The notes beneath the pieces were generated by a model. It did no database searches. It was not told the DNA's origin and was given only the letters and a program-made list of their open reading frames with translations. Of a stretch of DNA of 64,000 nt, positions 28,922-37,342 are shown one piece after another. This DNA is from Streptomyces sp. CB00316. GTDB taxonomy: Bacteria > Actinomycetota > Actinomycetes > Streptomycetales > Streptomycetaceae. A program made the translations under genes and the position numbers. The stretch is taken from assembly GCF_001905595.1 (NCBI RefSeq), contig NZ_LIXI01000004.1, positions 248,001-312,000 on the forward strand, given 5' to 3'. The stretch's first letter is position 1. Every line of letters begins with the position of its first letter.

Positions 28922-29049
28922 TGAGCAGCACCGCACTGATGGACGATGGTAAGCATGGTGGGCCTCCGTCGGACAAGCCGTGGACCCCGCCTTCGGAGCC
29001 GAAGCCGTCCCCGGATGGCAGCCGCCCCAAGTACGCCCGGCTGCCGTGA
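28921..29049 (+). CDS. Candidate RiPP precursor peptide (proline-rich, Asp-Gly core)
   Basis: A 42-residue peptide starting at ATG 28921; ATG 28918 is equally in frame and would add one Met. AAAGGAG at 28907-28913 leaves seven bases to 28921. An N-terminal part (MSSTALMDDGKHGG) is followed by a Pro-rich stretch and the tail PSPDGSRPKYARLP. Asp-Gly occurs twice (D9-G10 and D32-G33); Asp-Gly is the favoured aspartimide-forming site of PIMT-modified peptides. The stop overlaps the methyltransferase start as GTGA, which places it where a precursor of a stand-alone PIMT system would be. The precursor role is inference. Confidence 0.55.
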   Translation: MSSTALMDDGKHGGPPSDKPWTPPSEPKPSPDGSRPKYARLP

Positions 29050-30149
29050 GTACCGCACAGCACGTCCCCACTTACCCGGACCTGGTGCAGGACCTTGCCG
29101 ACCGTGGGTTGCTGACCGGCCGGTGGCGGCGGGTGTTCGAGGCCGTGCCGCGTAGCCGGTTCGTACCGGCGGTCGTTTGGCGGCAGCTGGCCGACCGGTG
29201 CGAGCCGGTCGTCGGTACGGAGCAGTGGCTCGCCCTGGTCAACAGCGACGAACCCGTCGTCACCCAGCTCGACGACGGGACCGGGGGCGGGCCCGGTGTG
29301 GCGACGTCGTCGAACTCGATGCCGTCGATGGTGGCCCGGATGCTCGGTCTCCTCGGTGTCGAGGACGGGCATCGGGTGCTGGAGATCGGGACCGGGACGG
29401 GGCACGTCGCCGCGCTGCTCTGCGAGCGGCTGGGCGACGACCTGGTCCACAGCATCGAGCTGGATGCTGTCGTGGCCGGGCAGGCGGCCGACGCACTCGC
29501 GCAGGCCGGGTACCGGCCGCACCTGCGGATCGGGGACGGTGAGCAGCCGTGGCCCGGCCTGGGTCCGGTCGACCGGCTGATCGCCACCTGCGCCCTCCGC
29601 CACGTCCCGTACGCGCTGCTGCGGCAGGTGCGGCCCGGCGGGGTCCTTGTCGCCCCGGTGGCCCGGGAGTTCTGGTCCGGGGCCCTGGTCCAGCTCCATG
29701 TCCGGGGTGACGGCACCGCGACCGGGCCGTTCTGCGGCGGGGCGACGTACATGCCGATGCGCTCCCACCGCGCCCCCGACCTCCATGACGTCCGGGGGAA
29801 GGGGCGGGCCCGGGCCGCCGGTCTGGATCCGGCGCGGCTCCTGGACCTCGGGTTCGCCTTGTACGCCGGGGCGCGGCTGCCCGGCGTGCGGCTCATCCAC
29901 CAGGACACCCCGGAAGGTGTCCGGGTGTGGGCGACCTGCGAGGGCGGGGGCGCCGCGACGGCTGCCACGGGGGAGGAGGTGTGGCAGTACGGACCCGGAT
30001 TCCTGTGGGAGGAGATCGAGCAGGCCTGGTGGGAGTACGAGACGGTCGGGCGGCCCGATGCTGATCAGTTCGGGCTGACCGTGAGCGACCGGGGGCAGCA
30101 GGTGTGGCTGCGGGACCCGCTCGAAGTCATCCGCCCTGCCAGGGCATAG
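29046..30149 (+). CDS. RiPP-type protein-L-isoaspartate O-methyltransferase homologue
   Basis: A 367-residue SAM methyltransferase. A PIMT-like N-terminal segment (FEAVPRSRFVPAVVW) is followed by GVATSSNSMPSMVARML and the SAM motif I VLEIGTGTGH (111-120), with motif II IELDAVVAGQ. The C-terminal extension of about 150 residues (LWEEIEQAWWEYETVGRPDA, then F-L-V...W-DP) resembles that of TgmC/FxlM/OlvS-type peptide methyltransferases and is absent from repair PIMTs, which are about 210-230 residues. These enzymes methylate a peptide Asp, which collapses to aspartimide. The start GTG 29046 overlaps the preceding peptide stop. No ATP-grasp, LanB or LanM gene is nearby, so it would act alone. Confidence 0.85.
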   Translation: MSTAQHVPTYPDLVQDLADRGLLTGRWRRVFEAVPRSRFVPAVVWRQLADRCEPVVGTEQWLALVNSDEPVVTQLDDGTGGGPGVATSSNSMPSMVARMLGLLGVEDGHRVLEIGTGTGHVAALLCERLGDDLVHSIELDAVVAGQAADALAQAGYRPHLRIGDGEQPWPGLGPVDRLIATCALRHVPYALLRQVRPGGVLVAPVAREFWSGALVQLHVRGDGTATGPFCGGATYMPMRSHRAPDLHDVRGKGRARAAGLDPARLLDLGFALYAGARLPGVRLIHQDTPEGVRVWATCEGGGAATAATGEEVWQYGPGFLWEEIEQAWWEYETVGRPDADQFGLTVSDRGQQVWLRDPLEVIRPARA

Positions 30150-30243
30150 GAGTTGCCGTCTGACTACGGATCGGATGAGATCGGCCCCTCCTCGTCGTAC
30201 CGGCCTCGGTCAGGGGAGTCGCAAGCCGTGGCAAGGCCTGTGG

Positions 30244-30310
30244 GCGCCGGAGCGGGCCAGCCTTCCGGGGTCAGGCTGCGCCGGAGCGGGCCAGCCTTCC
30301 GGGGTCAGGC
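30244..30310. repeat. Tandem 34-bp duplication
   Basis: The 33 bases beginning GCGCCGGAGCGGGCCAGCCT occur at 30244-30276 and again, identically, at 30278-30310. The second copy overlaps the last codons of the convergent membrane-protein gene. It is a recent slip duplication and marks the boundary after the methyltransferase operon. Confidence 0.85.
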
Positions 30311-30637
30311 GCCGCTGACGCCGCTCGCGGTGCCCTGGGCGTGCCGTTCGGTGACGTAGCGGTACAGGGCGCCGAGAGCGAAGGCTTGGACGACGGCACC
30401 GATCGGGATGCCTATCAGGCCTATGGGACCCGCGAAGGTGAACAGAAGCGAGGTCGGGGCGGTCGCCAGTATGGCCCACACGCCGGCGAAGCTGGCGTCT
30501 CCGGAGGATGAGGCGAAGAAGGCGTCCGCGGCGACCCACAGGCACACCCCGAGCACGATGCCCAGGTAGCCCAGAGCCAGAGGGTTCACCAAGTAGTGGC
30601 GGAGGGTCTGCGGCAGCGAACGAGAGGTCTTGGCCAT
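30305..30637 (-). CDS. Small multi-pass membrane protein (SCO4225-like)
   Basis: A 110-residue protein with three to four hydrophobic segments (LALGYLGIVLGVCLWVAADA; FAGVWAILATAPTSLLFTFA; GPIGLIGIPIGAVVQAFALG), a basic N-terminus and a short hydrophilic tail. I recall similar proteins annotated as the SCO4225 family; function is unknown. ATG at 30637 is preceded by GGGAGAACCGAC. Its 3-prime end overlaps a 34-bp duplication. It is convergent with the methyltransferase gene. Confidence 0.75.
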   Translation of the reverse strand: MAKTSRSLPQTLRHYLVNPLALGYLGIVLGVCLWVAADAFFASSSGDASFAGVWAILATAPTSLLFTFAGPIGLIGIPIGAVVQAFALGALYRYVTERHAQGTASGVSGA

Positions 30638-30777
30638 GTCGGTTCTCCCTGGGACGGCGGTATGCCCGGTGCGGTGGTTGTTCTGTCAACGACCGCAACT
30701 CTGCCGTCTGCTGACGCCCGCCACATGAGTTGGCGTACTCACGTTCGTACCCGTGAGCCATCCCGGAGTCCCTTCGC

Positions 30778-32166
30778 TCAGGGCCGTCGGACGGGGTCGG
30801 CTTGCTCACCGTGTGCCGGCCCGGGAACAGGCGGGTGCGGCTCACGGGGTTCGGCCACCATGGTCAGGCCCTTGGGCATGGGGGTGAGTTCCAGGCTGAC
30901 GCGGACGGTCCTGCCGGGCGGCGTCGTACGGAGCGTCCGCGAGCGGACCAGGCTCGCCAGCGCGACGGGCGTCAGGATCTCGGAGGCTGCGGCGCCGGGG
31001 CAATACCGTGGGCCGAGCCCGTAGGGGAGCAGGGCGGCGGGGGAGAGCTGAGGGTGGGCCTCGGGCGACCAGCGCAGCGGGTCGAACTCCTCGGGCCGCG
31101 CGTACCGGGCAGGGTCGCGGCGCACCGCGCCCAGGGGCAGGGTGACCAGGGCGCCGGCGGGTACCGGCTGTTCGCCGACGTACGTCGCGTGGCGGGGTCG
31201 GCGTACCAGGAACGGGATGCCGTGGAGTCGCGTGACCTCCCGGACGAATCCGGCGGTACGGGGCATCAGGTCGGGTCGGACTGCGTCGGCCAGGGCGTCG
31301 GTGCCCAGGACGGCGTCGGCCTCCGCCCGGATGGCCGCCTGGTGGTCGGGGTGGCGTCCCAACTCGTAGCAGGCCCAGGCGAGGGTCGAGGCCGTGGCCT
31401 CGATGCCGGCGAACAGCAGCGCCCGCAGGTCGTGCAGCGCCGCGTCCGGCCGGTTGTCGGACGCGCGTTTGAGCAGGGAGACGACGTCGTTTCCGTCCGC
31501 GTCCGGCCGGTGGCGTGCATACACCTCTCCGGCGGCCTCGTTCAGTGTCCCCAAGGCGCGGCGGAAGGCGCGGCCCCGCGGCGTGGGCACCCAGGGCCAG
31601 GGCGACAGCGCGTACTTCCAGAACACCCCCGCGGACAGCACGGAACGTGCTCGTGCGAGCCCGGCCAGCGTGTCCGGGGAGATGCCGCTGTTCAGCACGG
31701 TCTCGATGACGAGTCCCGCCACGATCCGGCTCATCTCGACGGGGATGTCGACGGGTCGGTCTGCGGGAAGCCCGGCGAGCAGGCCCTCGGTGCTGTCCCG
31801 CACGGACGGTCCCAGAGCCGTCAGACGGGGTGCCGCGAGCGCCGGCTTCATCAGCGCGCGCCGGTCCCGGTGGGCCTGGCCCTCGAATCCGGAGAAACCG
31901 TTCCCGGTGAAGTCCCGAAGGCACGGGTCAGCGCTCCAGGACTGGAAGGTGTCCTCCCCACAGCCGACTTGACGGATCAGCGACGGGTCGTTGACCTGGA
32001 AGGCGACCGCTGGTCCGGCCCTCGTCCTGGCGACGGGACCTGCCTGACCGAGACGCACCGCGATATTCGCCGGATCGAGCCAGAATCGCAGTGTGCGGGA
32101 GTGCGCGACGCGCGGCTCCTCCCGCGATGCCGGGCATCCCCCGGGGCCGCCGCCCTCTTCGATCAT
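30778..32166 (-). CDS. Cytochrome P450
   Basis: A 462-residue P450 with an I-helix LLFAGIEATASTLAW, an intact ExxR (FVREVTRLH) and heme loop PYGLGPRYCPGAAAS. Its length, the PERF-like EEFDPLRW and the VTLPLGAVRRDPARY segment are more like CYP102-head/CYP110/CYP4-type class P450s than the roughly 400-residue Streptomyces enzymes at the left end of the window. ATG at 32166 follows AGGAGG. It stands alone with no ferredoxin or terpene-cyclase neighbour visible. The substrate cannot be deduced. The gap to the next gene (32167-32410) holds no evident gene. Confidence 0.85.
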   Translation of the reverse strand: MIEEGGGPGGCPASREEPRVAHSRTLRFWLDPANIAVRLGQAGPVARTRAGPAVAFQVNDPSLIRQVGCGEDTFQSWSADPCLRDFTGNGFSGFEGQAHRDRRALMKPALAAPRLTALGPSVRDSTEGLLAGLPADRPVDIPVEMSRIVAGLVIETVLNSGISPDTLAGLARARSVLSAGVFWKYALSPWPWVPTPRGRAFRRALGTLNEAAGEVYARHRPDADGNDVVSLLKRASDNRPDAALHDLRALLFAGIEATASTLAWACYELGRHPDHQAAIRAEADAVLGTDALADAVRPDLMPRTAGFVREVTRLHGIPFLVRRPRHATYVGEQPVPAGALVTLPLGAVRRDPARYARPEEFDPLRWSPEAHPQLSPAALLPYGLGPRYCPGAAASEILTPVALASLVRSRTLRTTPPGRTVRVSLELTPMPKGLTMVAEPREPHPPVPGPAHGEQADPVRRP

Positions 32167-32410
32167 GTTTCCCAAGCCTCCTGGGCTTTCGCGGGCGGCG
32201 ACCACCCATGTCTCTCGCCTCTCGCGACAACGAGTCGGAGGCGGGCGGCGTTACGTGTGCCCGGTGCCTGGGTGTTCGGCAAGCCCGACACGCCGGGAGC
32301 GTGAGCTCTGTGCCCATGGCACCGGCGCCCTCCGCCGGTTGGGAGCCGTCCGCACGTGTCGATGGCCCCGCGGCCACCCCGTCCGCCGGCGTGGCCGCCC
32401 CGGACGCCCC

Positions 32411-32965
32411 CTAAGCCGGAACCCCGTCCCCGCTCTCCCGCTCCCCCGTACGCGCCGCCTCCCGCCGGCCCGGCTCCACCGCGTCCGCCGCCGTCACCCG
32501 GTCCTGCGCCCTGATGTCCCGGGCCTGCTCCGCCACCCACTCCGGGCTGATCGCCGGAGTCTCGCCCGGGACCTGGTCGCTCACGAACAGGCAGAACGGG
32601 TGCCCCACCGGGTCGAACAGCACCCGTACGTCGTGCTGCGGCTGGAACTCCGCCGGTGTCGCGCCCTCCGCCACCGCGTGGGCCACCCCCGCCTCCAGGT
32701 CCGTCACCTCGAAGTCCAGGTGCAGCATCATCAGCTGGGCACCGGGGGAGGCGGGCCAGACCGGGGGCACGTACGGCTTCGACGTCTGGAAACCCAGGCC
32801 CGAACCGCCGCCCGGTGGCAGGAGCTTCACCCAGTCGGGCTCCTCCTGCACCGGCTCCCACCCCAGGAGGCGGCGGTAGAAGTCCGCCAGCTCCGCCGCG
32901 TCCGGGGCTTCGATCACCGTGCTGGACAGGGTCAGGGTCGGCCGCAGCGGTCGGGGCGTGGTCAC
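32411..32965 (-). CDS. VOC-superfamily (glyoxalase-like) protein
   Basis: A 184-residue protein with one complete VOC module: LTLSSTVIEAPDAAELADFY, RRLLGWEPV, then LHLDFEVTDLEAGVAHAVAE and DPVGHPFCLFV. The beta-alpha-beta-beta-beta repeats are at about 10-60 and 75-130. Possible metal-binding His/Glu positions are present but incomplete, so the activity is open. The last 50 residues (SPEWVAEQAR, then an acidic tail) are a lineage-specific extension. GTG start at 32965 after GAGGAGG with six-base spacing. Confidence 0.85.
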   Translation of the reverse strand: MTTPRPLRPTLTLSSTVIEAPDAAELADFYRRLLGWEPVQEEPDWVKLLPPGGGSGLGFQTSKPYVPPVWPASPGAQLMMLHLDFEVTDLEAGVAHAVAEGATPAEFQPQHDVRVLFDPVGHPFCLFVSDQVPGETPAISPEWVAEQARDIRAQDRVTAADAVEPGRREAARTGERESGDGVPA

Positions 32966-33007
32966 GGTGAGCCTCCTCGGTCGCAGATGCGCAAGGGGTG
33001 CGCCTCA

Positions 33008-33042
33008 GATGTGCCGGTACGAGTACCCCGTACCGGCACATC
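33008..33042 (-). terminator. 14-bp perfect hairpin downstream of citrate synthase gene
   Basis: GATGTGCCGGTACG (33008-33021) and CGTACCGGCACATC (33029-33042) are exact complements with a seven-base loop, 21 bases beyond the citrate synthase stop. Confidence 0.8.
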
Positions 33043-33063
33043 CAACATCCCCGGGCCCCGCAC

Positions 33064-34182
33064 TCACCCCGCGAGGTCCGCGATGCCCGTGATGTTGGCG
33101 TATCCCTCGATCTCGCGCGGGTTCCGTGTACCGGGACCGACGTACGTCGCCGACGGGCGGACCAGGCGGCCCGTGCGCTTCTGCTCCAGGATGTGCGCCG
33201 ACCAGCCCGCCGTACGGGCGCACGTGAACATCGACGTGAACATGTGTGCCGGAACCTCCGCGAAGTCCAGCACGATCGCCGCCCAGAACTCCACGTTCGT
33301 CGCCAGGACGCGGTCCGGGCGCCGCGCGTGCAGCTCCTCCAGCGCGGCCTTCTCCAGTGCCTCCGCCACCTCGAAGCGCGGCGCCGCCAGCTCGCGGGCG
33401 GTGCGGCGCAGGACGCGGGCGCGCGGGTCCTCGGCGCGGTAGACGCGGTGGCCGAAGCCCATCAGGCGCTCGCCGCGGTCCAGGGCGCCCTTCACGTACG
33501 CCGTGGCGTCGCCCGTACGCTCGATCTCCTCGATCATGCCGAGCACCCGCGACGGGGCGCCGCCGTGCAGCGGGCCCGACATGGCGCCCACCGCGCCGGA
33601 CAGCGCGGCCGCGACGTCCGCGCCCGTCGAGGCGATGACCCGGGCCGTGAACGTCGAGGCGTTCATGCCGTGCTCGGCCGCCGACGTCCAGTACGCGTCC
33701 ACCGCCTTGACGTGCTTCGGGTCCGGCTCGCCGCGCCAGCGGATCATGAACCGCTCCACGACGGAATGTGCCTTGTCGATCTCGCTCTGCGGCACCATCG
33801 GCAGGCCCTGGCCGCGGGCCGACTGGGCGACGTACGACAGGGCCATCACCGCCGCCCGCGCCAGGTCGTCCCGGGCGGTCGCCTCGTCGATGTCCAGCAG
33901 CGGCTTGAGGCCCCAGACGGGGGCCAGCATCGCGAGTGCGGACTGCACGTCGACCCGGATGTCACCCGAGTGCACCGGGATCGGGAACGGCTCGGCCGGC
34001 GGCAGCCCGGGGTTGAACGCCCCGTCCACCAGCAGGCCCCAGACATTGCCGAAGGAGACGTGACCGACCAGATCCTCGATGTCGACCCCGCGGTAGCGGA
34101 GCGAACCACCTTCCTTGTCCGGTTCGGCGATCTCCGTTTCGAACGCGACGACTCCCTCAAGACCGGGTACGAAGTCGGACAT
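33064..34182 (-). CDS. citA: Citrate synthase 2 family protein
   Basis: A 372-residue citrate synthase-like protein. The catalytic triad can be placed: first His in [11 protein letters not shown], second His in [15 protein letters not shown], and Asp in [15 protein letters not shown]. The length fits the short Gram-positive-type enzymes (about 370) rather than the 430-residue hexameric type, and the N-terminus [17 protein letters not shown] is typical of the second, citrate synthase 2, paralogue in Streptomyces. It condenses acetyl-CoA with oxaloacetate or possibly propionyl-CoA. ATG start, divergent from pdxH, with a strong terminator. Confidence 0.88.
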   Translation of the reverse strand: MSDFVPGLEGVVAFETEIAEPDKEGGSLRYRGVDIEDLVGHVSFGNVWGLLVDGAFNPGLPPAEPFPIPVHSGDIRVDVQSALAMLAPVWGLKPLLDIDEATARDDLARAAVMALSYVAQSARGQGLPMVPQSEIDKAHSVVERFMIRWRGEPDPKHVKAVDAYWTSAAEHGMNASTFTARVIASTGADVAAALSGAVGAMSGPLHGGAPSRVLGMIEEIERTGDATAYVKGALDRGERLMGFGHRVYRAEDPRARVLRRTARELAAPRFEVAEALEKAALEELHARRPDRVLATNVEFWAAIVLDFAEVPAHMFTSMFTCARTAGWSAHILEQKRTGRLVRPSATYVGPGTRNPREIEGYANITGIADLAG

Positions 34183-34465
34183 CAGGCGGCTCCCTCAGTT
34201 CGGCGGCGGATGGGCGACGGCTCCCTGCGGGCCGGCTCCCCGCGGGCCTCCGCGGCCTCTACGGCCACGTTCGTACGGACACGGACAACGCCCGTCCGTA
34301 CGAAGGCCGGCGGCTGTGCGAAAGCCACAGGGGCCCGCCCCAAGATATTGGCGGGTTCCCACGGAGCGGGGAAGCGTGACATCCGGCACAGGACCCCGTT
34401 TCGGCGGTGTGTGGTTACCGGCCCTCCCCGCCGGGCACACTGCGCCGCTGCGGCAGGATGGGCCT

Positions 34466-35164
34466 GTGCCCACACCAGAAGGTTCTTCGGGACCCCTCCC
34501 CGACGATTCCACCATCGATCCCGCGGCCATGCGCGAGCAGTACCGCTCCGAGGACTTCGTGGAGTCCGACCTCAGCCCCGGCCCGATGGACCAGTTCGCC
34601 CGCTGGTTCCGCCAGGTCGCCGCGGGCGGGGTGCTCCACGAGCCCAACGCCATGGTCGTCTCCACCGCCGCCCCGGACGGCCGCCCCTCCTCGCGTACGG
34701 TCCTGCTGAAGCAGTACGACGACCGGGGCTTCGTCTTCTTCACCAACTACGGCTCCCGCAAGGGCCGCGAGCTGGCCGCCAACCCCTACGTCTCGCTGCT
34801 CTTCCCCTGGCACCCCATGGCCCGCCAGGTGATCGTCACCGGCACCGCCTCCCGGGTCTCCCGGGAGGAGACCGTCGGCTACTTCCGTACCCGGCCGCAC
34901 GGCTCCCAGCTCGGCGCCTGGGCCAGTGACCAGTCCACGGTGATCGGCTCCCGCGAGGAGCTCATCGAGCGGTACGGGGAGCTGGCCGCGCGCTATCCGG
35001 AGGGCGAGAAGGTGCCCGTCCCGCCGGACTGGGGCGGCTTCCGCGTCGTCCCGGACACCATCGAGTTCTGGCAGGGGCACGGGAACCGGCTGCACGACCG
35101 GCTGCGGTACGTGAGGGACGGCGCGGCGGCCTCCGGGTGGCGGGTCGAGCGGCTCTGCCCGTAG
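34466..35164 (+). CDS. pdxH: Pyridoxamine 5-prime-phosphate oxidase
   Basis: A 232-residue FMN oxidase that makes PLP from PNP/PMP. It has the FMN-binding [20 protein letters not shown] and [14 protein letters not shown] segments and a C-terminal [15 protein letters not shown] substrate/FMN loop, with a final RLCP. The start is GTG at 34466 after AGGATGG; about 30 disordered residues precede the catalytic domain. It is divergent from citA across 283 bases and followed by an unusual three-way-junction hairpin. Confidence 0.94.
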   Translation: MPTPEGSSGPLPDDSTIDPAAMREQYRSEDFVESDLSPGPMDQFARWFRQVAAGGVLHEPNAMVVSTAAPDGRPSSRTVLLKQYDDRGFVFFTNYGSRKGRELAANPYVSLLFPWHPMARQVIVTGTASRVSREETVGYFRTRPHGSQLGAWASDQSTVIGSREELIERYGELAARYPEGEKVPVPPDWGGFRVVPDTIEFWQGHGNRLHDRLRYVRDGAAASGWRVERLCP

Positions 35165-35216
35165 GGCGCCCCCGTCACCTGCGCAAACACCCGGACGGTA
35201 CCCGGGAAACGCAGAA

Positions 35217-35281
35217 ACCCGCAGGCTCTGGTTCCTCCGTGCACGGAGGAGCCGGCCGGACTTACCGGCGAGCCTGCGGGT
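35217..35281 (+). ncRNA. Predicted three-way-junction RNA element after pdxH
   Basis: A 12-bp outer stem (35217-35228 with 35270-35281) encloses two hairpins. One is 10 bp (35230-35239 with 35244-35253, one G-U pair, TGCA loop); the other is 5 bp (35255-35259 with 35265-35269, ACTTA loop). Only two unpaired bases lie at the junction. It may be an elaborate terminator of pdxH, a processed sRNA or a leader element for the PAS gene 300 bases on. No Rfam family recognised. Confidence 0.6.
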
Positions 35282-35580
35282 CGGTGACTGCTGGGGATTG
35301 GCCGTCATCCGGCCATGCACTGCGAAAAGTGCGTGACAACGGGCGTCAGCCCGCAGCCACCTCACGAGTCCGAAGAGAAATCACTTCCGGAACACCTCCT
35401 TTCCTGTGTGCTGAGAAGCCTACGAGCGGTCCCGGCGGCCGCTCAACCCATCCGCTCAACCCATTTATTTGGCGAAGGGGGATGTGCGCTGGGTCACGTT
35501 CGAGTTGAATGGTCTGACGTGCAGCAATACGCGCGGTGACGCGCGGGAAAACAGCCGACACGTTCTGCGGGGGGTACGGA
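35282..35580. other. Leader region of the PAS/GAF gene with a 13-bp tandem repeat
   Basis: A 299-base stretch without a gene. CCGCTCAACCCAT occurs twice in tandem at 35439-35451 and 35452-35464. TTGAAT (35505-35510) and TACGCG (35528-35533) are 17 bases apart and might form a weak promoter. A small hairpin GCACT-AGTGC lies near 35318. Confidence 0.45.
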
Positions 35581-37068
35581 GTGAGTGCTTCCAGGAGCAG
35601 CGGTACCACCGACGCGCTCGGACCCGACGAGGGAGCCGGGGGCGCGGGGGAGCCCGTGTGCCCCGAGCCGCCCGCCTCCGGCGGTGACGGCGGCGGCAGC
35701 GACTGCGGCGGCGACGGAAGGGCTCCCGCCGACGGCTCCGGGGCCGAACTGCTCGCCGCCCTCCTCGACGGCATGGACGCGGCGCTCTGCGCCTTCGACG
35801 CGGGCGGCGTGGTCACCCACTGGAACCGCGAGGCCGAACGCATCCTCGGCTGGTCCGCGCAGGAGGCCGTAGGGCGTACGGGCTTCGCCGGGTGGGCGGT
35901 GCGCCGGGCCGACGCGCACGAGGTGCAGGGGCGGCTGATGGCCGCCATGGACGCGCCGGGGCGCCAGGTCCACGAGTTCGCGCTGCTGCGCAAGGACGGC
36001 AGCCGGGTGCTCGTGCGGACCCAGTCCGCCCGGGTGCTGGGCGCCGACGGCAAGCCCGCCGGGGTGTACTGCGCGTTCAGCGAGGTGCACGCCCAGATCG
36101 ACCTGGAGCGGGCCATCGCGCTGAGCGAGGCGCTGCTGGAGGACGCGTCCTGGGGCGTGGTGCTCGTCGACGTCGACCTCCGCCCGACCGTGGTGAACGC
36201 GTACGCCTCCCGGGCGCTCGGCGGCGGCCGCACCACCCTCCTCGGCCGGCCGCTCGGTGAGCTGGTGGTCCAGGGGGTGGAGGAGCTGGAGGCGGCCCTG
36301 CAACACGTGCTCGCCGAAGGCGCGCCGGGTGCCCCGGCCGAGCTGTGGGTGACGTTGCGTACGGCGGAGGGCGAGCGGCGGCGGTGCTGGCGCAGCGGGT
36401 TCCTGCGGCTGGCCTCGCCGCTGGCGGAGGAGCCCGTTCCGCTCGGGGTGGGGTGGCTCTTCCGGGATGTCACCGCCGCCAAGCTCGCGCAGCAGGAAGC
36501 CGACCGGCTGCGGTTCCGGACGAGCCAGCTGCACCGGTCGGTGCGTACGGCCTCCGAGTGCGAGGACCCCATGGAGGCGGCGACCTCCCTGCTCGACTTC
36601 GCGCTGGCCGGGTTCGCCGACCACGTACTCCTCGACCTGACGGGAGACGGTCCGACGGCCGGCGAGGTGATGGAGGGCGAGCGCCTGGTGCGGACGGCTG
36701 CCACGCCCTCGGACGCGCCCGGGCCGTGTCTGCTGGTCGCGGGCGGTTCGATCCCGGTCCGTTACGGGCCCGGGCACCCGGCCCTCCAGGCCGTCGAGCG
36801 GACGGGCTCGGTCCGTACGAGTGCGGGCGTGGGGGAGGCCGCGGATGCGGCCGCGGCCTGGGCGGCGGAGCGCCGCTGGCCCCACGACGCCGCCCACGCC
36901 CTGTGCACGGTGCTGCGGAGCCGGGGGCGGACGCTGGGCGTGCTGACGTTCCTGCGCGCGGCGAACCGGACCGCCTTCGAGCGCCCGGACACGGCGTACG
37001 CGGAGACCGTGGCGGCCCGGGTCGCGGGGGCCGTCGACCTGGCGCGGGCGGTGGGGGCGGGGGAGTAG
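35581..37068 (+). CDS. PAS-PAS-GAF sensory protein without output domain
   Basis: A 495-residue protein. A 60-residue Gly/Asp-rich leader is followed by a first PAS domain (about 65-180, ALCAFDAGGVVTHWNREAER, then RTQSARVLGADGKPAG). A second PAS domain (about 195-310, ASWGVVLVDVDLRPTVVNAY, then GWLFRDVTAAK) and a GAF-like domain (about 345-490) complete it. It ends just after the GAF domain, whereas many Streptomyces relatives continue into a SpoIIE/PP2C phosphatase. GTG at 35581 follows a G-rich stretch. It probably senses redox or ligand and signals through a partner. Its 3-prime neighbour is a relic kinase fragment. Confidence 0.85.
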   Translation: MSASRSSGTTDALGPDEGAGGAGEPVCPEPPASGGDGGGSDCGGDGRAPADGSGAELLAALLDGMDAALCAFDAGGVVTHWNREAERILGWSAQEAVGRTGFAGWAVRRADAHEVQGRLMAAMDAPGRQVHEFALLRKDGSRVLVRTQSARVLGADGKPAGVYCAFSEVHAQIDLERAIALSEALLEDASWGVVLVDVDLRPTVVNAYASRALGGGRTTLLGRPLGELVVQGVEELEAALQHVLAEGAPGAPAELWVTLRTAEGERRRCWRSGFLRLASPLAEEPVPLGVGWLFRDVTAAKLAQQEADRLRFRTSQLHRSVRTASECEDPMEAATSLLDFALAGFADHVLLDLTGDGPTAGEVMEGERLVRTAATPSDAPGPCLLVAGGSIPVRYGPGHPALQAVERTGSVRTSAGVGEAADAAAAWAAERRWPHDAAHALCTVLRSRGRTLGVLTFLRAANRTAFERPDTAYAETVAARVAGAVDLARAVGAGE

Positions 37069-37082
37069 CGGGAGTGGCGGGG

Positions 37083-37314
37083 CCGGGTGCTCCGGCCTCT
37101 CCTCGCGGTCTCCGAGAAGGGGCTGCGGCGGCGCGAACGGGTCGGCCTGGACGCCACCACCGCCACGGTCACCGAGGCGCCGGCGGCGGAGGCGAAGGAG
37201 CGGGTTGTCACCGTCGACGTGGAGCCCGACCGGTGAGCGTCCGGGGCGACCCGGTCCTCCTGGACCACCTGGTGCACAACCCGGTCGCCAACACGGCCCG
37301 GGTGACGCTGCCGA
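37083..37314 (+). pseudogene. Relic of a sensor histidine kinase
   Basis: Frame one gives LLAVSEKGLRRRERVGLDAT and then VVTVDVEPDR before a stop at the GGTGAG near 37233. A shift gives VSVRGDPVLLDHLVHNPVAN and TARVTLP. Together these match the segment of two-component kinases from the phosphoacceptor helix to the N-box, where GDPVLLERLVHNLVANAVRHN would be normal. The N-box is damaged and the gene lacks both ends. It lies between the PAS gene and the convergent SIS gene. Confidence 0.55.
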
Positions 37315-37342
37315 CGTGTGCCCGAGTGCGAGGGCGCGGGGC

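Noticed and set aside
28921..29049. Interpretation as a graspetide (TgmA-type) precursor
   Set aside because: No ATP-grasp ligase gene nearby and no resemblance to the longer TgmA precursors.
29046..30149. Interpretation as a general protein-repair PIMT (pcm)
   Set aside because: It is about 150 residues too long, has the RiPP-type C-terminal extension and is coupled to a peptide ORF.
30244..30310. Possible start of a CRISPR-like repeat array
   Set aside because: Only two copies, no spacer between them and no cas genes anywhere in the window.
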